Of a stretch of DNA of 64,000 nt, positions 1-8,965 are shown one piece after another. The notes under the pieces were generated by a model, which saw nothing but the letters and a program-made list of their open reading frames with translations, was not told where the DNA came from and made no database searches. The position numbers were made by a program, and so were the translations under genes. Every line of letters begins with the position of its first letter. The first letter of the stretch is position 1. The stretch comes from Bacteroides xylanisolvens XB1A (GTDB lineage: Bacteria; Bacteroidota; Bacteroidia; Bacteroidales; Bacteroidaceae): assembly GCF_000210075.1 (NCBI RefSeq), contig NC_021017.1:278604-342603 (forward strand), in the 5' to 3' direction.

Positions 1-1104
1 ATTGCAGGACGCCTTCAACTCAATTCTCCCATCCGGCTGATTGCCGATTGCTTGAATTGCGTTCTTCAAAAGATTGATAACTACCTGTGAAATAAGATTC
101 TCATCTGCATATACGATTAAGTCCGCAGGAGTAATCTCTGTGTGGAAACGGATATGCTCACATGGATGCTGATGACAGGCAAGTTCAACCATTCTTTCTA
201 TGAATGCTTTCACATAGAACAAGGAGGGTTCCGGTGTCGGTATACGTGTGAATTGCCGGTATGATTCTACAAAGGCAAGCAACCCTTTTCCGGTCGTACT
301 GATTGTTTGCAATCCGTGATTTATTTCTTCGTCTTTATTCGCTGATATTGAAAGAAGCGTATCGCAAAGGGAAGTGATGGGAGTCACAGAGTTCATGATC
401 TCATGTGTCAGTACCCGTGTCAGCCGGATCCATGAATCTATTTCTTTTTCATCCAGTTCGGTATTGATATCATTCAGGGCAAGGATGCGCAGATGCTCTT
501 TGCGTACATTGATTTCCGACACACGGATGGATAAGTTAATCGTTCCCCGTTCATTGTGAAATATGACTTGTAGTTTGTCCCCCGGGCGACAGTTCTCTAT
601 TTTCTCCATAAGCTGCGCATCCACTTGACTTAACTGGCGGATATGTGTAAACACATTCAGCCCTAAAATACGGAGTGCTTCTTTGTTCTTCTGATAAACG
701 GCTCCATTGTCATTGAGCACTACTAATCCTGTACTGACAAAGTCGAGAATCAGTTCGTAGTATTTCTCTTGCTGGGCTGTTTCAGCTTTCACGCTATATA
801 AGATATGTCCCACGCGGTTGAGTGCCCGGTTTATTTCTTTGCTTTCGGGAGTACCGTTTTCTTCGGTAAAATGAAATGTATTATCATTATTCTCGAGCGC
901 ATCAATCATAAAAAGCACCTGTTTGGTGTGGAGGCGATAAAGGCGGATTTGCCAAAGTATGCTAAGAACCAATAAACAAAGACTGACTCCTAACCAGCTG
1001 TATGATTGATGTATACCGAACCACACGGACGATATACAGAAAAGTACCGTCAGCAAGACTCTGAACCAATATTGAACACCTACTTGTTGAAGCTGCACTG
1101 TCAT
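1..1104 (-). CDS. Sensor histidine kinase, NtrB-like (partial, C-terminus cut by window edge)
   Basis: Membrane histidine kinase; about 368 residues are visible. It starts at the ATG whose last three bases are the stop of the upstream response regulator (ATGA overlap), so the two are translationally coupled. Two hydrophobic segments near the N-terminus (about residues 14-50) have almost nothing between them, so there is no large periplasmic sensor domain. A PAS-like region follows (motif FVSTGLVVLNDNGAV, about residue 120). The H-box reads LTHEIMNSVTPITS with the phospho-accepting His in LTHE, and the N-box reads QVVINLLKNAIQA just before the window edge. The G-boxes lie outside. By family it would autophosphorylate and pass phosphate to the sigma-54 activator encoded upstream. 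The signal sensed is unknown. Confidence 0.93.
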   Translation of the reverse strand, partial: MTVQLQQVGVQYWFRVLLTVLFCISSVWFGIHQSYSWLGVSLCLLVLSILWQIRLYRLHTKQVLFMIDALENNDNTFHFTEENGTPESKEINRALNRVGHILYSVKAETAQQEKYYELILDFVSTGLVVLNDNGAVYQKNKEALRILGLNVFTHIRQLSQVDAQLMEKIENCRPGDKLQVIFHNERGTINLSIRVSEINVRKEHLRILALNDINTELDEKEIDSWIRLTRVLTHEIMNSVTPITSLCDTLLSISANKDEEINHGLQTISTTGKGLLAFVESYRQFTRIPTPEPSLFYVKAFIERMVELACHQHPCEHIRFHTEITPADLIVYADENLISQVVINLLKNAIQAIGNQPDGRIELKASCN

Positions 1105-2441
1105 AATCCGAACTTTTTCATCTTGTTATAAAGAGTTTGCCTGGTTATTCCCAGTTGGGCGGCTACTGCCGATAAGTTTCCTGCACAAGTGTCGAGCGCT
1201 TTCCGTATCATCTGCATTTCCATCTCTTCCAGCGTAGAAATACTTTTCTCCTGACTCTCCGTCCGTGGAATGGATAATTGGAACAATTCGGCGGGAACGA
1301 GCGGACTGTCATTGATGATAACGGCCTTTTCAATCACGTGTTCCAGTTCACGGATATTACCATACCAAAGGTGTGCTTTCAATTTATCTTTAGCGTCGGG
1401 AGTGAACTTCATCAATGTCTTGTCATATTGTTTGCAAAAGCGTACCATGAACCTTTCGGCCAATGGAATAATATCTTCTTTCCGTTCCCGCAAAGGAGGA
1501 ATCTCTACATGAATGGTATTGATGCGATAGAGCAAATCTTCCCGGAATTCACCTTTCACTACCATCTCTTGCAGATTCCGGTTGGTTGCGCATATCAGTC
1601 GGATATGAATGGGAATCGGCGTGTTGCTTCCCACTCTCACAATGCTTCGTCGTTGGAGGACGGTCAGTAGCTTTGCTTGCAGGTGGTAAGGCAGGTTGCC
1701 TATTTCATCGAGAAACAGCGTACTATTATCGGCAGCCTCAAATTTGCCGGTCCGGTCGGTGTGTGCGTCGGTGAAAGAACCTTTAACGTGTCCGAAAAGC
1801 TCACTTTCAAATAAAGACTCTGTGATAGTCCCCATATCCACTGCAATCATTTCTTTGTATTTGCGGTTGGAAAGGAGATGAATCTCCCGTGCCAGCATTT
1901 CTTTCCCCGTTCCGTTTTCGCCTGTTATCAGGATATTGGCGTCGGTAATGGCTACCTTTTCAATCAATGAGTGGAGTTGCTGCATCACTTTGCTTTCTCC
2001 CCAGTACATAGGTGAGTGGGTGGTTTCTTCTTTGCTGCCCGTTTTCTTGTCGTTGTGCGTAGAAGCTGCTGCGGTTTGCAGGGTTTCCACCAGTTTTTGG
2101 TTATCCCAAGGCTTGACGATAAAGTCGGTTGCTCCTTCTTTAATCCCCCGGATAGCCAGTTCGATGTCGGCATAAGCCGTAAAAAGTACGACCGGAAGTT
2201 CCGGACGTACTTTCTTTATTTCATGCAACCAGAATAAACCCTCATTACCGGTGTTGATGCCTGATGTGAAATTCATATCCAACAAAATTACTTCCGGTGT
2301 TTCTTCCCTTATGACACTGGACAGGGTGACAGGAGAGGAGAGTGTGACAATCTTGGAAAAATAACTTTTCAGAAGGATTTGTACGGCAGTCAATACTCCT
2401 TTATTATCGTCTACAATGATGATTGTTCCTGATTTACTCAT
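1101..2441 (-). CDS. Sigma-54-dependent response regulator (NtrC family)
   Basis: Cytoplasmic transcription activator of 446 residues with the usual three parts. The receiver domain (about 1-125) has acidic residues D11/D12, phospho-acceptor D55 in VILLDMNF and K110. The AAA+ domain has Walker A GENGTGKE (174-181) and Walker B TLFLDEIGN (D245, E246). A Fis-type helix-turn-helix sits at the C-terminus (LGITRQTLYNKMKKFGL). The loop that contacts sigma-54, usually GAFTGA, here reads GSFTDA (221-226). The gene is first in a two-gene operon with the kinase. A sigma-54 promoter with paired palindromic upstream sites lies about 1.9 kb away before the ABC exporter at 4406, making that exporter the likely target (inference). 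Family assignment is firm; the target is not proven. Confidence 0.96.
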   Translation of the reverse strand: MSKSGTIIIVDDNKGVLTAVQILLKSYFSKIVTLSSPVTLSSVIREETPEVILLDMNFTSGINTGNEGLFWLHEIKKVRPELPVVLFTAYADIELAIRGIKEGATDFIVKPWDNQKLVETLQTAAASTHNDKKTGSKEETTHSPMYWGESKVMQQLHSLIEKVAITDANILITGENGTGKEMLAREIHLLSNRKYKEMIAVDMGTITESLFESELFGHVKGSFTDAHTDRTGKFEAADNSTLFLDEIGNLPYHLQAKLLTVLQRRSIVRVGSNTPIPIHIRLICATNRNLQEMVVKGEFREDLLYRINTIHVEIPPLRERKEDIIPLAERFMVRFCKQYDKTLMKFTPDAKDKLKAHLWYGNIRELEHVIEKAVIINDSPLVPAELFQLSIPRTESQEKSISTLEEMEMQMIRKALDTCAGNLSAVAAQLGITRQTLYNKMKKFGL

Positions 2442-2463
2442 TTTCGTTTAAGTTTGTAAAGCG

Positions 2464-2471
2464 CAAACTTA
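2464..2471 (-). promoter_or_regulatory. -7 box of the response regulator/kinase operon
   Basis: Reverse strand reads TAAGTTTG, a match to the Bacteroides TAnnTTTG -7 element, 22 bases before the regulator ATG. No convincing TTTG -33 box is present at the right distance. Confidence 0.45.
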
Positions 2472-2485
2472 CGAAAAAGTGAGTT

Positions 2486-2513
2486 ATAAATCATAATTCA
2501 TAAATCATAAATT
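2486..2513. repeat. 28-bp AT-rich direct repeat, copy 1
   Basis: A 28-bp block built from ATAAATCATAATTC and ATAAATCATAAATT that recurs identically at 9843-9870. Here it lies between the outer-membrane protein gene and the promoter of the regulator operon. Function unknown; Bacteroides intergenic regions often carry such low-complexity blocks. Confidence 0.7.
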
Positions 2514-2516
2514 CTT

Positions 2517-3326
2517 TTATAACCACTGGAACTTCAATCCGAATGATAAACTAAGATAATCACGGGGACGGAGATAGCTATTGTTTACTGCACTGATAAC
2601 ATACAGGTCGCACGTACTTATTTCATAGAAAAAAGTCACCGACTTGGCTAAAAATCTACGTTGCGGATCAATATCGTATGTCAACCGTTGTCCCATGAAA
2701 ACATGAAAACGTACTTTGCTGGAGAAACCATAGTAACCTTTCGGATAACGTTCCGGCTCATTCACCCAAAACTGGTCGCCAAACACGGTATTCACATAAA
2801 GCCCGCAGGTAAGAGGTTCCGTAGAGAAGCCCTTTCCGATATTAATGCTCCAGGGCATATAGTTCTGCTTGAGCGTCATGGTTACTTTGGCCTTCTTTGA
2901 CGAATATTTCGGTATAAATCCGAGCAATATATCCGTTTCCCACTGATTATGTTTCCCGTAATCCCATCCCGTACCGAAAGAAAGTAATCCCATGTTTCCG
3001 GCATACTGTATTTTGGAGTGCGTCGGGATAATCCGTTCCCAGTGACTGCGGAAACGGTGAATCCGGTTATCGTAACGACTGTGTTTCACCTGCTTCGGTG
3101 TAACCGGCAATACAGAGTCCGCTCTGATGATCGTAAATATAGAATCTCCTGTGCGAAAAGTGATAATTGAATCATCTTTGATAATGAAACGGAGTGAATC
3201 AGCCTTGTACGAGTTGATGATTGTATCTGCTTTACAAGTAGCTGAAATCAGACCGGGAAGTAACAGAAGTACGGATAATACTCCTGCGCGCAAGATATAG
3301 TTAGTATTTAACCAGTTCATATTCAT
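2517..3326 (-). CDS. Putative outer-membrane beta-barrel protein of unknown function
   Basis: A 269-residue protein with an N-terminal signal peptide (hydrophobic stretch ILRAGVLSVLLLLPGLISA). From about residue 95 onward aromatic residues alternate in the pattern of short membrane beta-strands (for example SLSFGLKFQWL at the end). It resembles small porin-like Bacteroides proteins, but I do not recognise a named family. The start overlaps the end of the upstream phosphoesterase gene by 26 bases, so the two probably form one transcript. A second in-frame Met two codons later could also be the start. Substrate and role are unknown. Confidence 0.6.
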   Translation of the reverse strand: MNMNWLNTNYILRAGVLSVLLLLPGLISATCKADTIINSYKADSLRFIIKDDSIITFRTGDSIFTIIRADSVLPVTPKQVKHSRYDNRIHRFRSHWERIIPTHSKIQYAGNMGLLSFGTGWDYGKHNQWETDILLGFIPKYSSKKAKVTMTLKQNYMPWSINIGKGFSTEPLTCGLYVNTVFGDQFWVNEPERYPKGYYGFSSKVRFHVFMGQRLTYDIDPQRRFLAKSVTFFYEISTCDLYVISAVNNSYLRPRDYLSLSFGLKFQWL

Positions 3327-4104
3327 ATTTTTCCGGGGTTATTGTAAATACCAGATAAGTACGGAGATCCATGCAATCACTGGTAACATAATGTATTCCA
3401 TCATCAAAAATCACGTCATCCTGAAAGTGATGTGTGTGGGCAGCTGTACAAAACTGTATTCCCGGGTATTGTTTGACATAATGTTGGAATACTTTTGCCA
3501 CATTATCATTGAATACATCTGTGTAGGGGCGTGCGTGCATACTAATGACTGTTTTTTTGAATTCGTCCTGTCTGTTCGTTAACTCTTGTTCCATAAAGGT
3601 GAAGTTCGGCACCGGTTCAGAGTAGTCATACTCCAATGCATTGGTGTTCAGACAGATAAATTTGACGTTGCCTGCAATAAAAGAGAAGTTAGTGGGACCG
3701 AATACTGCCTTGTATGTTTCTGCTCCCGTCCCCAAACAATCATGGTTGCCGATAAGGACTACATAAGGCACGTTAAGTCCGTTCATGATATCCCTTTGCC
3801 AGAGAAACTCTTTGGTTAGTCCGAAGTCACTCATATCGCCTCCGTGAATAACGAAGTCGATATCATTCCGTTTATTAATCTCTTTCACGAAATCTTCCGT
3901 TTCATCGTACCATCGTTGTGAGTCGCCCATAGTCACAAAGCGTATGGTCGTTTTACCCTGGCAGTTTGCTTCTATTCTTTCGATATTATGTGCGTTGACC
4001 TCTGTTTCGCCGCTGATACGGACGTCATATGGATGGTAATCTATCATGCCGCATCCGGAAAGTAAAAAGCACGATAAGAATACATATACATTCTTTCTCA
4101 TCAT
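3301..4104 (-). CDS. Calcineurin-like metallophosphoesterase lipoprotein
   Basis: A 267-residue lipoprotein: the signal peptide ends in a lipobox LLSGC (Cys 18), so it is expected to be anchored on the periplasmic or surface side. The metallophosphoesterase metal-ligand motifs appear in order: MGDSQ, GGDMSD, GNHD, MHARPYTD and AAHTHHF. These are the Asp, Asn and His residues that hold two metal ions in this superfamily. The substrate cannot be inferred. It is first in an operon with the downstream outer-membrane protein and is divergent from the ABC exporter. A second Met directly follows the first and could be the real start. Confidence 0.88.
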   Translation of the reverse strand: MMRKNVYVFLSCFLLSGCGMIDYHPYDVRISGETEVNAHNIERIEANCQGKTTIRFVTMGDSQRWYDETEDFVKEINKRNDIDFVIHGGDMSDFGLTKEFLWQRDIMNGLNVPYVVLIGNHDCLGTGAETYKAVFGPTNFSFIAGNVKFICLNTNALEYDYSEPVPNFTFMEQELTNRQDEFKKTVISMHARPYTDVFNDNVAKVFQHYVKQYPGIQFCTAAHTHHFQDDVIFDDGIHYVTSDCMDLRTYLVFTITPEKYEYELVKY

Positions 4105-4137
4105 AATTATTTTGTTTATAGTCTAGAAAACTAAATG

Positions 4138-4145
4138 CAAAGATA
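4138..4145 (-). promoter_or_regulatory. Promoter of the phosphoesterase operon
   Basis: Reverse strand reads TATCTTTG, a perfect TAnnTTTG -7 box, with an ATTG/TTGT sequence about 19-20 nt upstream as a weak -33 element. It lies 34 bases before the phosphoesterase ATG. Confidence 0.6.
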
Positions 4146-4231
4146 AAGTTTTCTATTTGGATGGACAATCGGCTAACAGGCAAATAGGACTCTTTGAACA
4201 ATAAATGGGAGATATGGAACAGTATCGATTT

Positions 4232-4267
4232 GTCTAATAATCAGACAGGACCGTCTAATTATTAGAC
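4232..4267. promoter_or_regulatory. Paired palindromic upstream activator sites for a sigma-54 activator
   Basis: Two near-identical palindromes, GTCTAATAATCAGAC (4232-4246) and GTCTAATTATTAGAC (4253-4267). Their centres are 21 bp apart, two helical turns. They lie about 90 and 110 bp upstream of the predicted start site of the sigma-54 promoter at 4324. This is the classic geometry for an NtrC-type enhancer, and the only NtrC-type regulator seen in the window is the one at 1101-2441. Confidence 0.75.
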
Positions 4268-4323
4268 AATGCTTGGGAAACTAGGAAAAGATAAATGATT
4301 GAAAATGAATAGCCATTCTTGTT

Positions 4324-4339
4324 TGGCATACTTTCTGCA
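4324..4339 (+). promoter_or_regulatory. Sigma-54 promoter (-24/-12) of the ABC exporter
   Basis: Reads TGGCATACTTTCTGCA, matching the consensus TGGCAC-N5-TTGCA with the invariant GG and GC at the correct spacing. Transcription would begin near 4350, leaving a leader of about 55 nt before the ATG at 4406. No TAnnTTTG box is seen in this interval on the plus strand. Confidence 0.8.
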
Positions 4340-4405
4340 TGACTAAAAACGTCAATAGTAAAACTGGAAATAAATCTATGTAGAACAACATCATAAATAA
4401 ACAAG

Positions 4406-5080
4406 ATGATACAGATTGAAAATATTAGTAAAGTATTCCGTACTACCGAAGTGGAGACGGTCGCATTAAATCATGTAAACCTTGAAGTAAAAGAAGGAGA
4501 ATTTGTTGCTATCATGGGACCGTCTGGTTGTGGGAAATCCACCTTATTAAACATCCTCGGCCTATTAGATAACCCCACTGAAGGCTCTTATCTGTTGATG
4601 GGAGAAGAAGTAGCCGGTCTGAAAGAAAAGGAGCGTACCCGTGTCCGTAAAGGTAAACTGGGCTTTGTATTCCAGAGCTTTAATCTGATAGACGAATTGA
4701 ACGTCTATGAGAATGTGGAACTTCCGCTCACTTATTTAGGTCTTAAATCTTCCGAACGCCGCCGAATGGTGGAAGACATTCTAAAAAGAATGAATATCAA
4801 CCACCGTGCTAAACATTTTCCTCAACAGCTTTCCGGCGGACAACAACAACGGGTGGCGATAGCCCGCGCGGTTGTTACCAATCCTCAACTCATCCTTGCC
4901 GATGAGCCTACAGGTAACCTTGACTCAAAGAACGGAGCGGAAGTGATGAATCTGTTGACGGAACTGAATAGAGAGGGGACAACCATTATCATGGTGACCC
5001 ACTCACAGCACGATGCCAGTTTTGCACATCGTACCGTACATTTATTCGATGGAAGTATTGTAGCAAGTGTAAAGGCATAA
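4406..5080 (+). CDS. ABC transporter ATP-binding protein (MacB/LolD type)
   Basis: A 224-residue ATPase with all ABC motifs: Walker A GPSGCGKST (38-46), Q-loop FQSFNL, signature LSGGQQQR (142-149), Walker B LILADEPTG (D166, E167) and switch His 199. Length and signature match the MacB/LolD/FtsE subgroup, which powers FtsX-like permeases that move substrates by mechanotransmission rather than through a channel. The permease follows at once. It lies behind the sigma-54 promoter at 4324, so it is probably induced by the two-component system at 1-2441. Substrate unknown; export of a peptide, drug or lipoprotein are the family options. Confidence 0.95.
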   Translation: MIQIENISKVFRTTEVETVALNHVNLEVKEGEFVAIMGPSGCGKSTLLNILGLLDNPTEGSYLLMGEEVAGLKEKERTRVRKGKLGFVFQSFNLIDELNVYENVELPLTYLGLKSSERRRMVEDILKRMNINHRAKHFPQQLSGGQQQRVAIARAVVTNPQLILADEPTGNLDSKNGAEVMNLLTELNREGTTIIMVTHSQHDASFAHRTVHLFDGSIVASVKA

Positions 5081-5094
5081 ACAGAGAACCAACC

Positions 5095-7414
5095 ATGAGA
5101 CAAATCTATTATACTATACGTTACCTTATTGCGTGAACGCGGATCGAATATCATACGAATCATTTCCCTTTCCTTAGGGCTTACTATCGGTGTTCTGCTT
5201 TTCTCGCAGATAGCTTTCGAACTAAGCTATGAGAAATGCTATCCGGAGGCGGAACGCCTGGCACTTGTACGTTGTCAGATGACTAATCTTAGTACAGGCG
5301 AAACCGCAGGTGATGATGGAGAGATCGGTTATGACTATACTGTTTTCGATGTGGTGGCACCTACTTTGGCAGAAGAGATGCCGAAAGAAATAGAAGTAGC
5401 CAGTAGTGTCCTTTCGATGGGAAGTGCCAATATTTATTATGAAGATAAACTGTTGCCCGATGCAGATTACATCTTTGCGGATACTTGTTTCTTTCAGACT
5501 TTCGGCATACCGGTGTTGGAAGGCAATCCCAAGAATATGATTATGCCCGGAAGCGTTTTTGTTTCGGAGCATTTTGCCCGTGAGACGTTTGGAGATGAAA
5601 GCCCTGTTGGTAAAGTGCTTTCTGTTGAAAAACAAAACACACTGACCATACGTGGGATCTACAAAGATGTACCGGAAAATACGATGCTCACCCATGATTT
5701 CGTGATATCTGTTCATCAGAATGGAGGGTATCATGCAGGAGCCGGCTGGAGAGGAAATGATGTCTTTTACGCTTTCCTTCGTTTGCGCCATGCTTCGGAC
5801 ATTGACAAAGTGAATGCTGACATTCAGCGGGTGATCGGGAAATATACAGATTTAGAGTATGATGGCTGGAAAATTGAATTTAGCGTCCTTCCATTGGTGA
5901 AACGTCATCTGGCTTCTCCCGATGTACAAAAGCGTTTGGTCATTTACGGATTTTTGGGTTTTGCTATCTTCTTTGTGGCTATCATGAACTATATGCTGAT
6001 ATCCATTGCTACTTTAAGCCGTCGTGCAAAAGGAGTGGGAGTACATAAGTGCAATGGAGCCAGTTCCACCCATATTTTCAGAATGTTTATGGCAGAGACG
6101 GGAATCCTTGTCATTCTTTCCGTATTGCTTAGTTTCTTACTGATAATCAATGCGCGTGGTCTGATTGAAGATTTACTTTCCGTCCGTCTTTCCTCACTTT
6201 TCACTTGGGAAACGTTGTGGGTACCGTTGCTCACTATCCTTGTTCTCTTCATACTGGCAGGTGGCATACCGGGACGATTATTCTCCCGTATCCCTGTCAC
6301 GCAGGTATTCCGCCGGTATACAGATGGGAAGAAAGGGTGGAAACGTTCGTTATTGTTTGTGCAGTTTACGGGAGTTTCTTTCGTCTTGGGATTGTTGCTG
6401 GTCACTCTGTTGCAGTACAGTCATCTGATGAGCCGTGATATGGGTATCGTCGTGCCCGGATTAGCTCAAGCGCAGACATGGTTGCCTAAAGAATCGGTGG
6501 AGCATATCAAAGACGATTTGAACCGCCAACCGATGGTAGAAGGAGTGACCGTTGCCGTGAATGGGGTGTTGGGCGAGTACTGGACACGCGGACTGATGGG
6601 AAATGACGGTAAGCGGATTGCTACCCTAAATTACAACTCCTGCCATTACAACTATCCTGAAGTAATGGGTATTAAGATTATAGAAGGTACTACACTGAAA
6701 AAGCAGAACGACTTATTAGTAAACGAAGAACTGGTGCGTCTGATGAAATGGACCGACGGAGCAGTAGGTAAAACAGTGAATGACATTCAAGGAACGATTG
6801 TAGGCGTATTCCGTGACATTCGCAATAACAGCTTTTATGGGTCGCAATCTCCTATTGTCCTGATTGGAGATGAAAATGCCAACCATGCATTTGATGTCCG
6901 TTTGAAAGAACCATATAACGAGAATCTGAAACGTCTGAACGAGTTTGTAGAAAACACCTATCCGAATATATCCTTGCGTTTTATCCTGGTAGATCAAATG
7001 GTGAAAAATATCTATAAAGACGTATACCGCTTCCGCAATTCCGTCTGGATCACTTCCGCCTTTATCCTACTGATCGTTATCATGGGATTGATTGGCTATG
7101 TGAATGATGAAACCCAGCGCCGGAGCAAAGAGATAGCTATCCGGAAAGTGAATGGAGCCGAAGCATCTCATATCCTCGGATTACTGACACGTGACATTTT
7201 ATACGTTTCAGTGATTTCTATCCTAGTAGGTACTACCGTTTCTTATTTTGCAGGACAGGCATGGCTCGACCAATTTGCCGAGCAGATTGATTTGAATCCA
7301 TTGCTTTTTGCTGCTACGGCCTTGTTCGTCCAATTACTGATTGTAATCTGTGTTGTTCTGAAAGCATGGCATATCGCGAACGAGAATCCGGTCAATAGCA
7401 TTAAGGCAGAATAA
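5095..7414 (+). CDS. ABC transporter permease, FtsX/MacB type (frameshift near the start)
   Basis: Inner-membrane permease with two repeats of transmembrane helix, periplasmic domain and FtsX-type helices (clusters near 5950-6170, 6350-6430, 7040-7120 and 7200-7370). The long reading frame runs from a TTG at 5129 to 7414 (761 residues). A better start is the ATG at 5095, 14 bases after the ATPase gene, giving MRQIYYTIR. That frame hits TGA at 5134 because of one extra T in the TT at 5121-5122; removing it joins the frames into MRQIYYTIRTLLRERGSN, a normal N-terminus for this family. Either translation uses the TTG, or the extra T is a sequencing error. Only one permease gene is present and no membrane-fusion or TolC partner is adjacent. 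Confidence 0.88.
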
Positions 7415-7431
7415 GCCGAATAGAATAAATG

Positions 7432-7462
7432 GCAGAATAGGGCAGACACCGCCTTATTCTGC
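7432..7462. terminator. Hairpin between convergent genes
   Basis: GCAGAATA-G-GGC, 7-nt loop, GCC-T-TATTCTGC: a long stem that overlaps the stop codon of the MATE gene and lies just after the permease gene. No strong T-tract on either side, so termination is only likely. Confidence 0.5.
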
Positions 7463-8815
7463 TACTACCGGATGCAGTTTGGAAACCTTCTTGATATAAA
7501 TCATCAGACTGACAACGGCTGTAATAAACGCCAGCGCATCCGATACCGGCATACTGATCCAAATTCCTTCCAATCCCCACCAGTTAGGGAAAAGTAATAA
7601 GCAAGGCAAAAGATAAAGCAACTGACGCGTCAGCGAAAGGAAAATACTGATTTTAGCCTTGCCGATACTTTGGAAGAAGTTACCGATTACAATCTGTGCC
7701 CCTACAAACGGGAACATCAACACAGTCAGCCGGATACCGCCTACCGCCAAATCAATCAATTCATCACTATCGGTGAAGAGAGCCGATACGGCATGAGGGA
7801 AGAACTCACAAATCACGAACCCGCTGCTCGTAATCACTACCCCTGAGATAATCCCCAGTCGCAGCGTTTGTTTCACCCGGTCTATCTTTTGTGCTCCGAA
7901 GTTGTAGCCTACGATTGGCTGCATACCCATAGTCAGCCCCAACACAATCATTACATAAAGCGTCAGCAACCGATTGATGATGCCATACGCGCCGATAGCC
8001 ATATCGCCCCCATAGTTTTGCAGGCTGTTATTGATGATAATCACGATGGCACACGCACACACATTCATCAGGAATGGAGACATACCGATGGCGAAGATAC
8101 TTTCTACAATCCTCGGTTTCATTTTCCAGATATTCCCTTCAAAATGCACCGTACTGTCTTTCTTGGTGAAGTGGCTCACCACCCACACCATACCAATCAA
8201 CTGCGAGATAACCGTTGCCGTAGCCGCACCCCTCATTCCCCATTCGAAGTGGAAGATAAAGATAGGAGCGAGGATGATGTTAGCCACCACCGTTACCATT
8301 GAAGTAAGCATAGCCTTTTTGGGGTATCCGGTAGCGCGCATCACGTTGTTCAGCCCGATCATTGTGTAAGTGATGGGAGTTCCCAGCAAAATCACCTGCA
8401 TAAAGCTGCGTGCATATGGAAGGGTGTCGGCGCTGGCTCCGAAAAAAGTCAGTATATCATCCAGGAAGATAAAAGACAGAATACCGAAGAAAAGAGAATT
8501 TGTGATACAAAGCATCAGCGTATGTGACAAAATTTCCGTAGCTCCTTTCATATCCTTCTGTCCCAAACGGATAGAGGCGAGGGTAGACCCACCAGCCGAA
8601 ACCAGTGTACAGAAAGCGACAACAAGATTCATCAGCGGGAAGCTGATAGCCAGTCCGGCAATAGCCATCGGTCCTACGCCATGTCCGATGAAGATACTAT
8701 CAATGATGTTATAGATAGAAGTAATCGTCATTCCGATAATCGCAGGAATGGAATATTGTAACAGCAATTTGCCGATACGTTCTTTGCCTAAAATGTGCGG
8801 GTCGTTCTTGCTCAT
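7454..8815 (-). CDS. MATE family efflux transporter
   Basis: Integral inner-membrane protein of 453 residues with about twelve hydrophobic helices in two similar halves, the normal MATE size and architecture. N-terminal features such as YNIIDSIFIGHGVGPMAIAG and the second-half GYNFGAQ segment are typical of NorM/DinF-type antiporters, which expel cationic compounds using a sodium or proton gradient. It is convergent with the ABC permease and divergent from the HAD gene, with its own promoter at 8869. The substrate cannot be read from sequence. Confidence 0.95.
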   Translation of the reverse strand: MSKNDPHILGKERIGKLLLQYSIPAIIGMTITSIYNIIDSIFIGHGVGPMAIAGLAISFPLMNLVVAFCTLVSAGGSTLASIRLGQKDMKGATEILSHTLMLCITNSLFFGILSFIFLDDILTFFGASADTLPYARSFMQVILLGTPITYTMIGLNNVMRATGYPKKAMLTSMVTVVANIILAPIFIFHFEWGMRGAATATVISQLIGMVWVVSHFTKKDSTVHFEGNIWKMKPRIVESIFAIGMSPFLMNVCACAIVIIINNSLQNYGGDMAIGAYGIINRLLTLYVMIVLGLTMGMQPIVGYNFGAQKIDRVKQTLRLGIISGVVITSSGFVICEFFPHAVSALFTDSDELIDLAVGGIRLTVLMFPFVGAQIVIGNFFQSIGKAKISIFLSLTRQLLYLLPCLLLFPNWWGLEGIWISMPVSDALAFITAVVSLMIYIKKVSKLHPVVAE

Positions 8816-8868
8816 GCGGCAGTAGATTTTGTTGGATAAAAACGTATGTTACGTTTTTTTTAGCTTTG

Positions 8869-8876
8869 CAAAGGTA
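8869..8876 (-). promoter_or_regulatory. -7 box for the MATE gene
   Basis: Reverse strand TACCTTTG matches TAnnTTTG, about 55 bases before the MATE start. The -33 region is weak. Confidence 0.5.
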
Positions 8877-8883
8877 CGAATTA

Positions 8884-8915
8884 TTTGCCTGATTCGATGA
8901 TTATTCGGAACTTTG
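8884..8915 (+). promoter_or_regulatory. Promoter for the HAD gene
   Basis: TTTG (8884-8887), a 20-nt spacer, then GAACTTTG (8908-8915), a one-mismatch -7 box. It fits the Bacteroides promoter layout upstream of the gene at 8966. Confidence 0.55.
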
Positions 8916-8965
8916 CGGCGATAGATACACAAGGTTTAACGTTTTAGGTAAAAAGCCAGTTTAAT

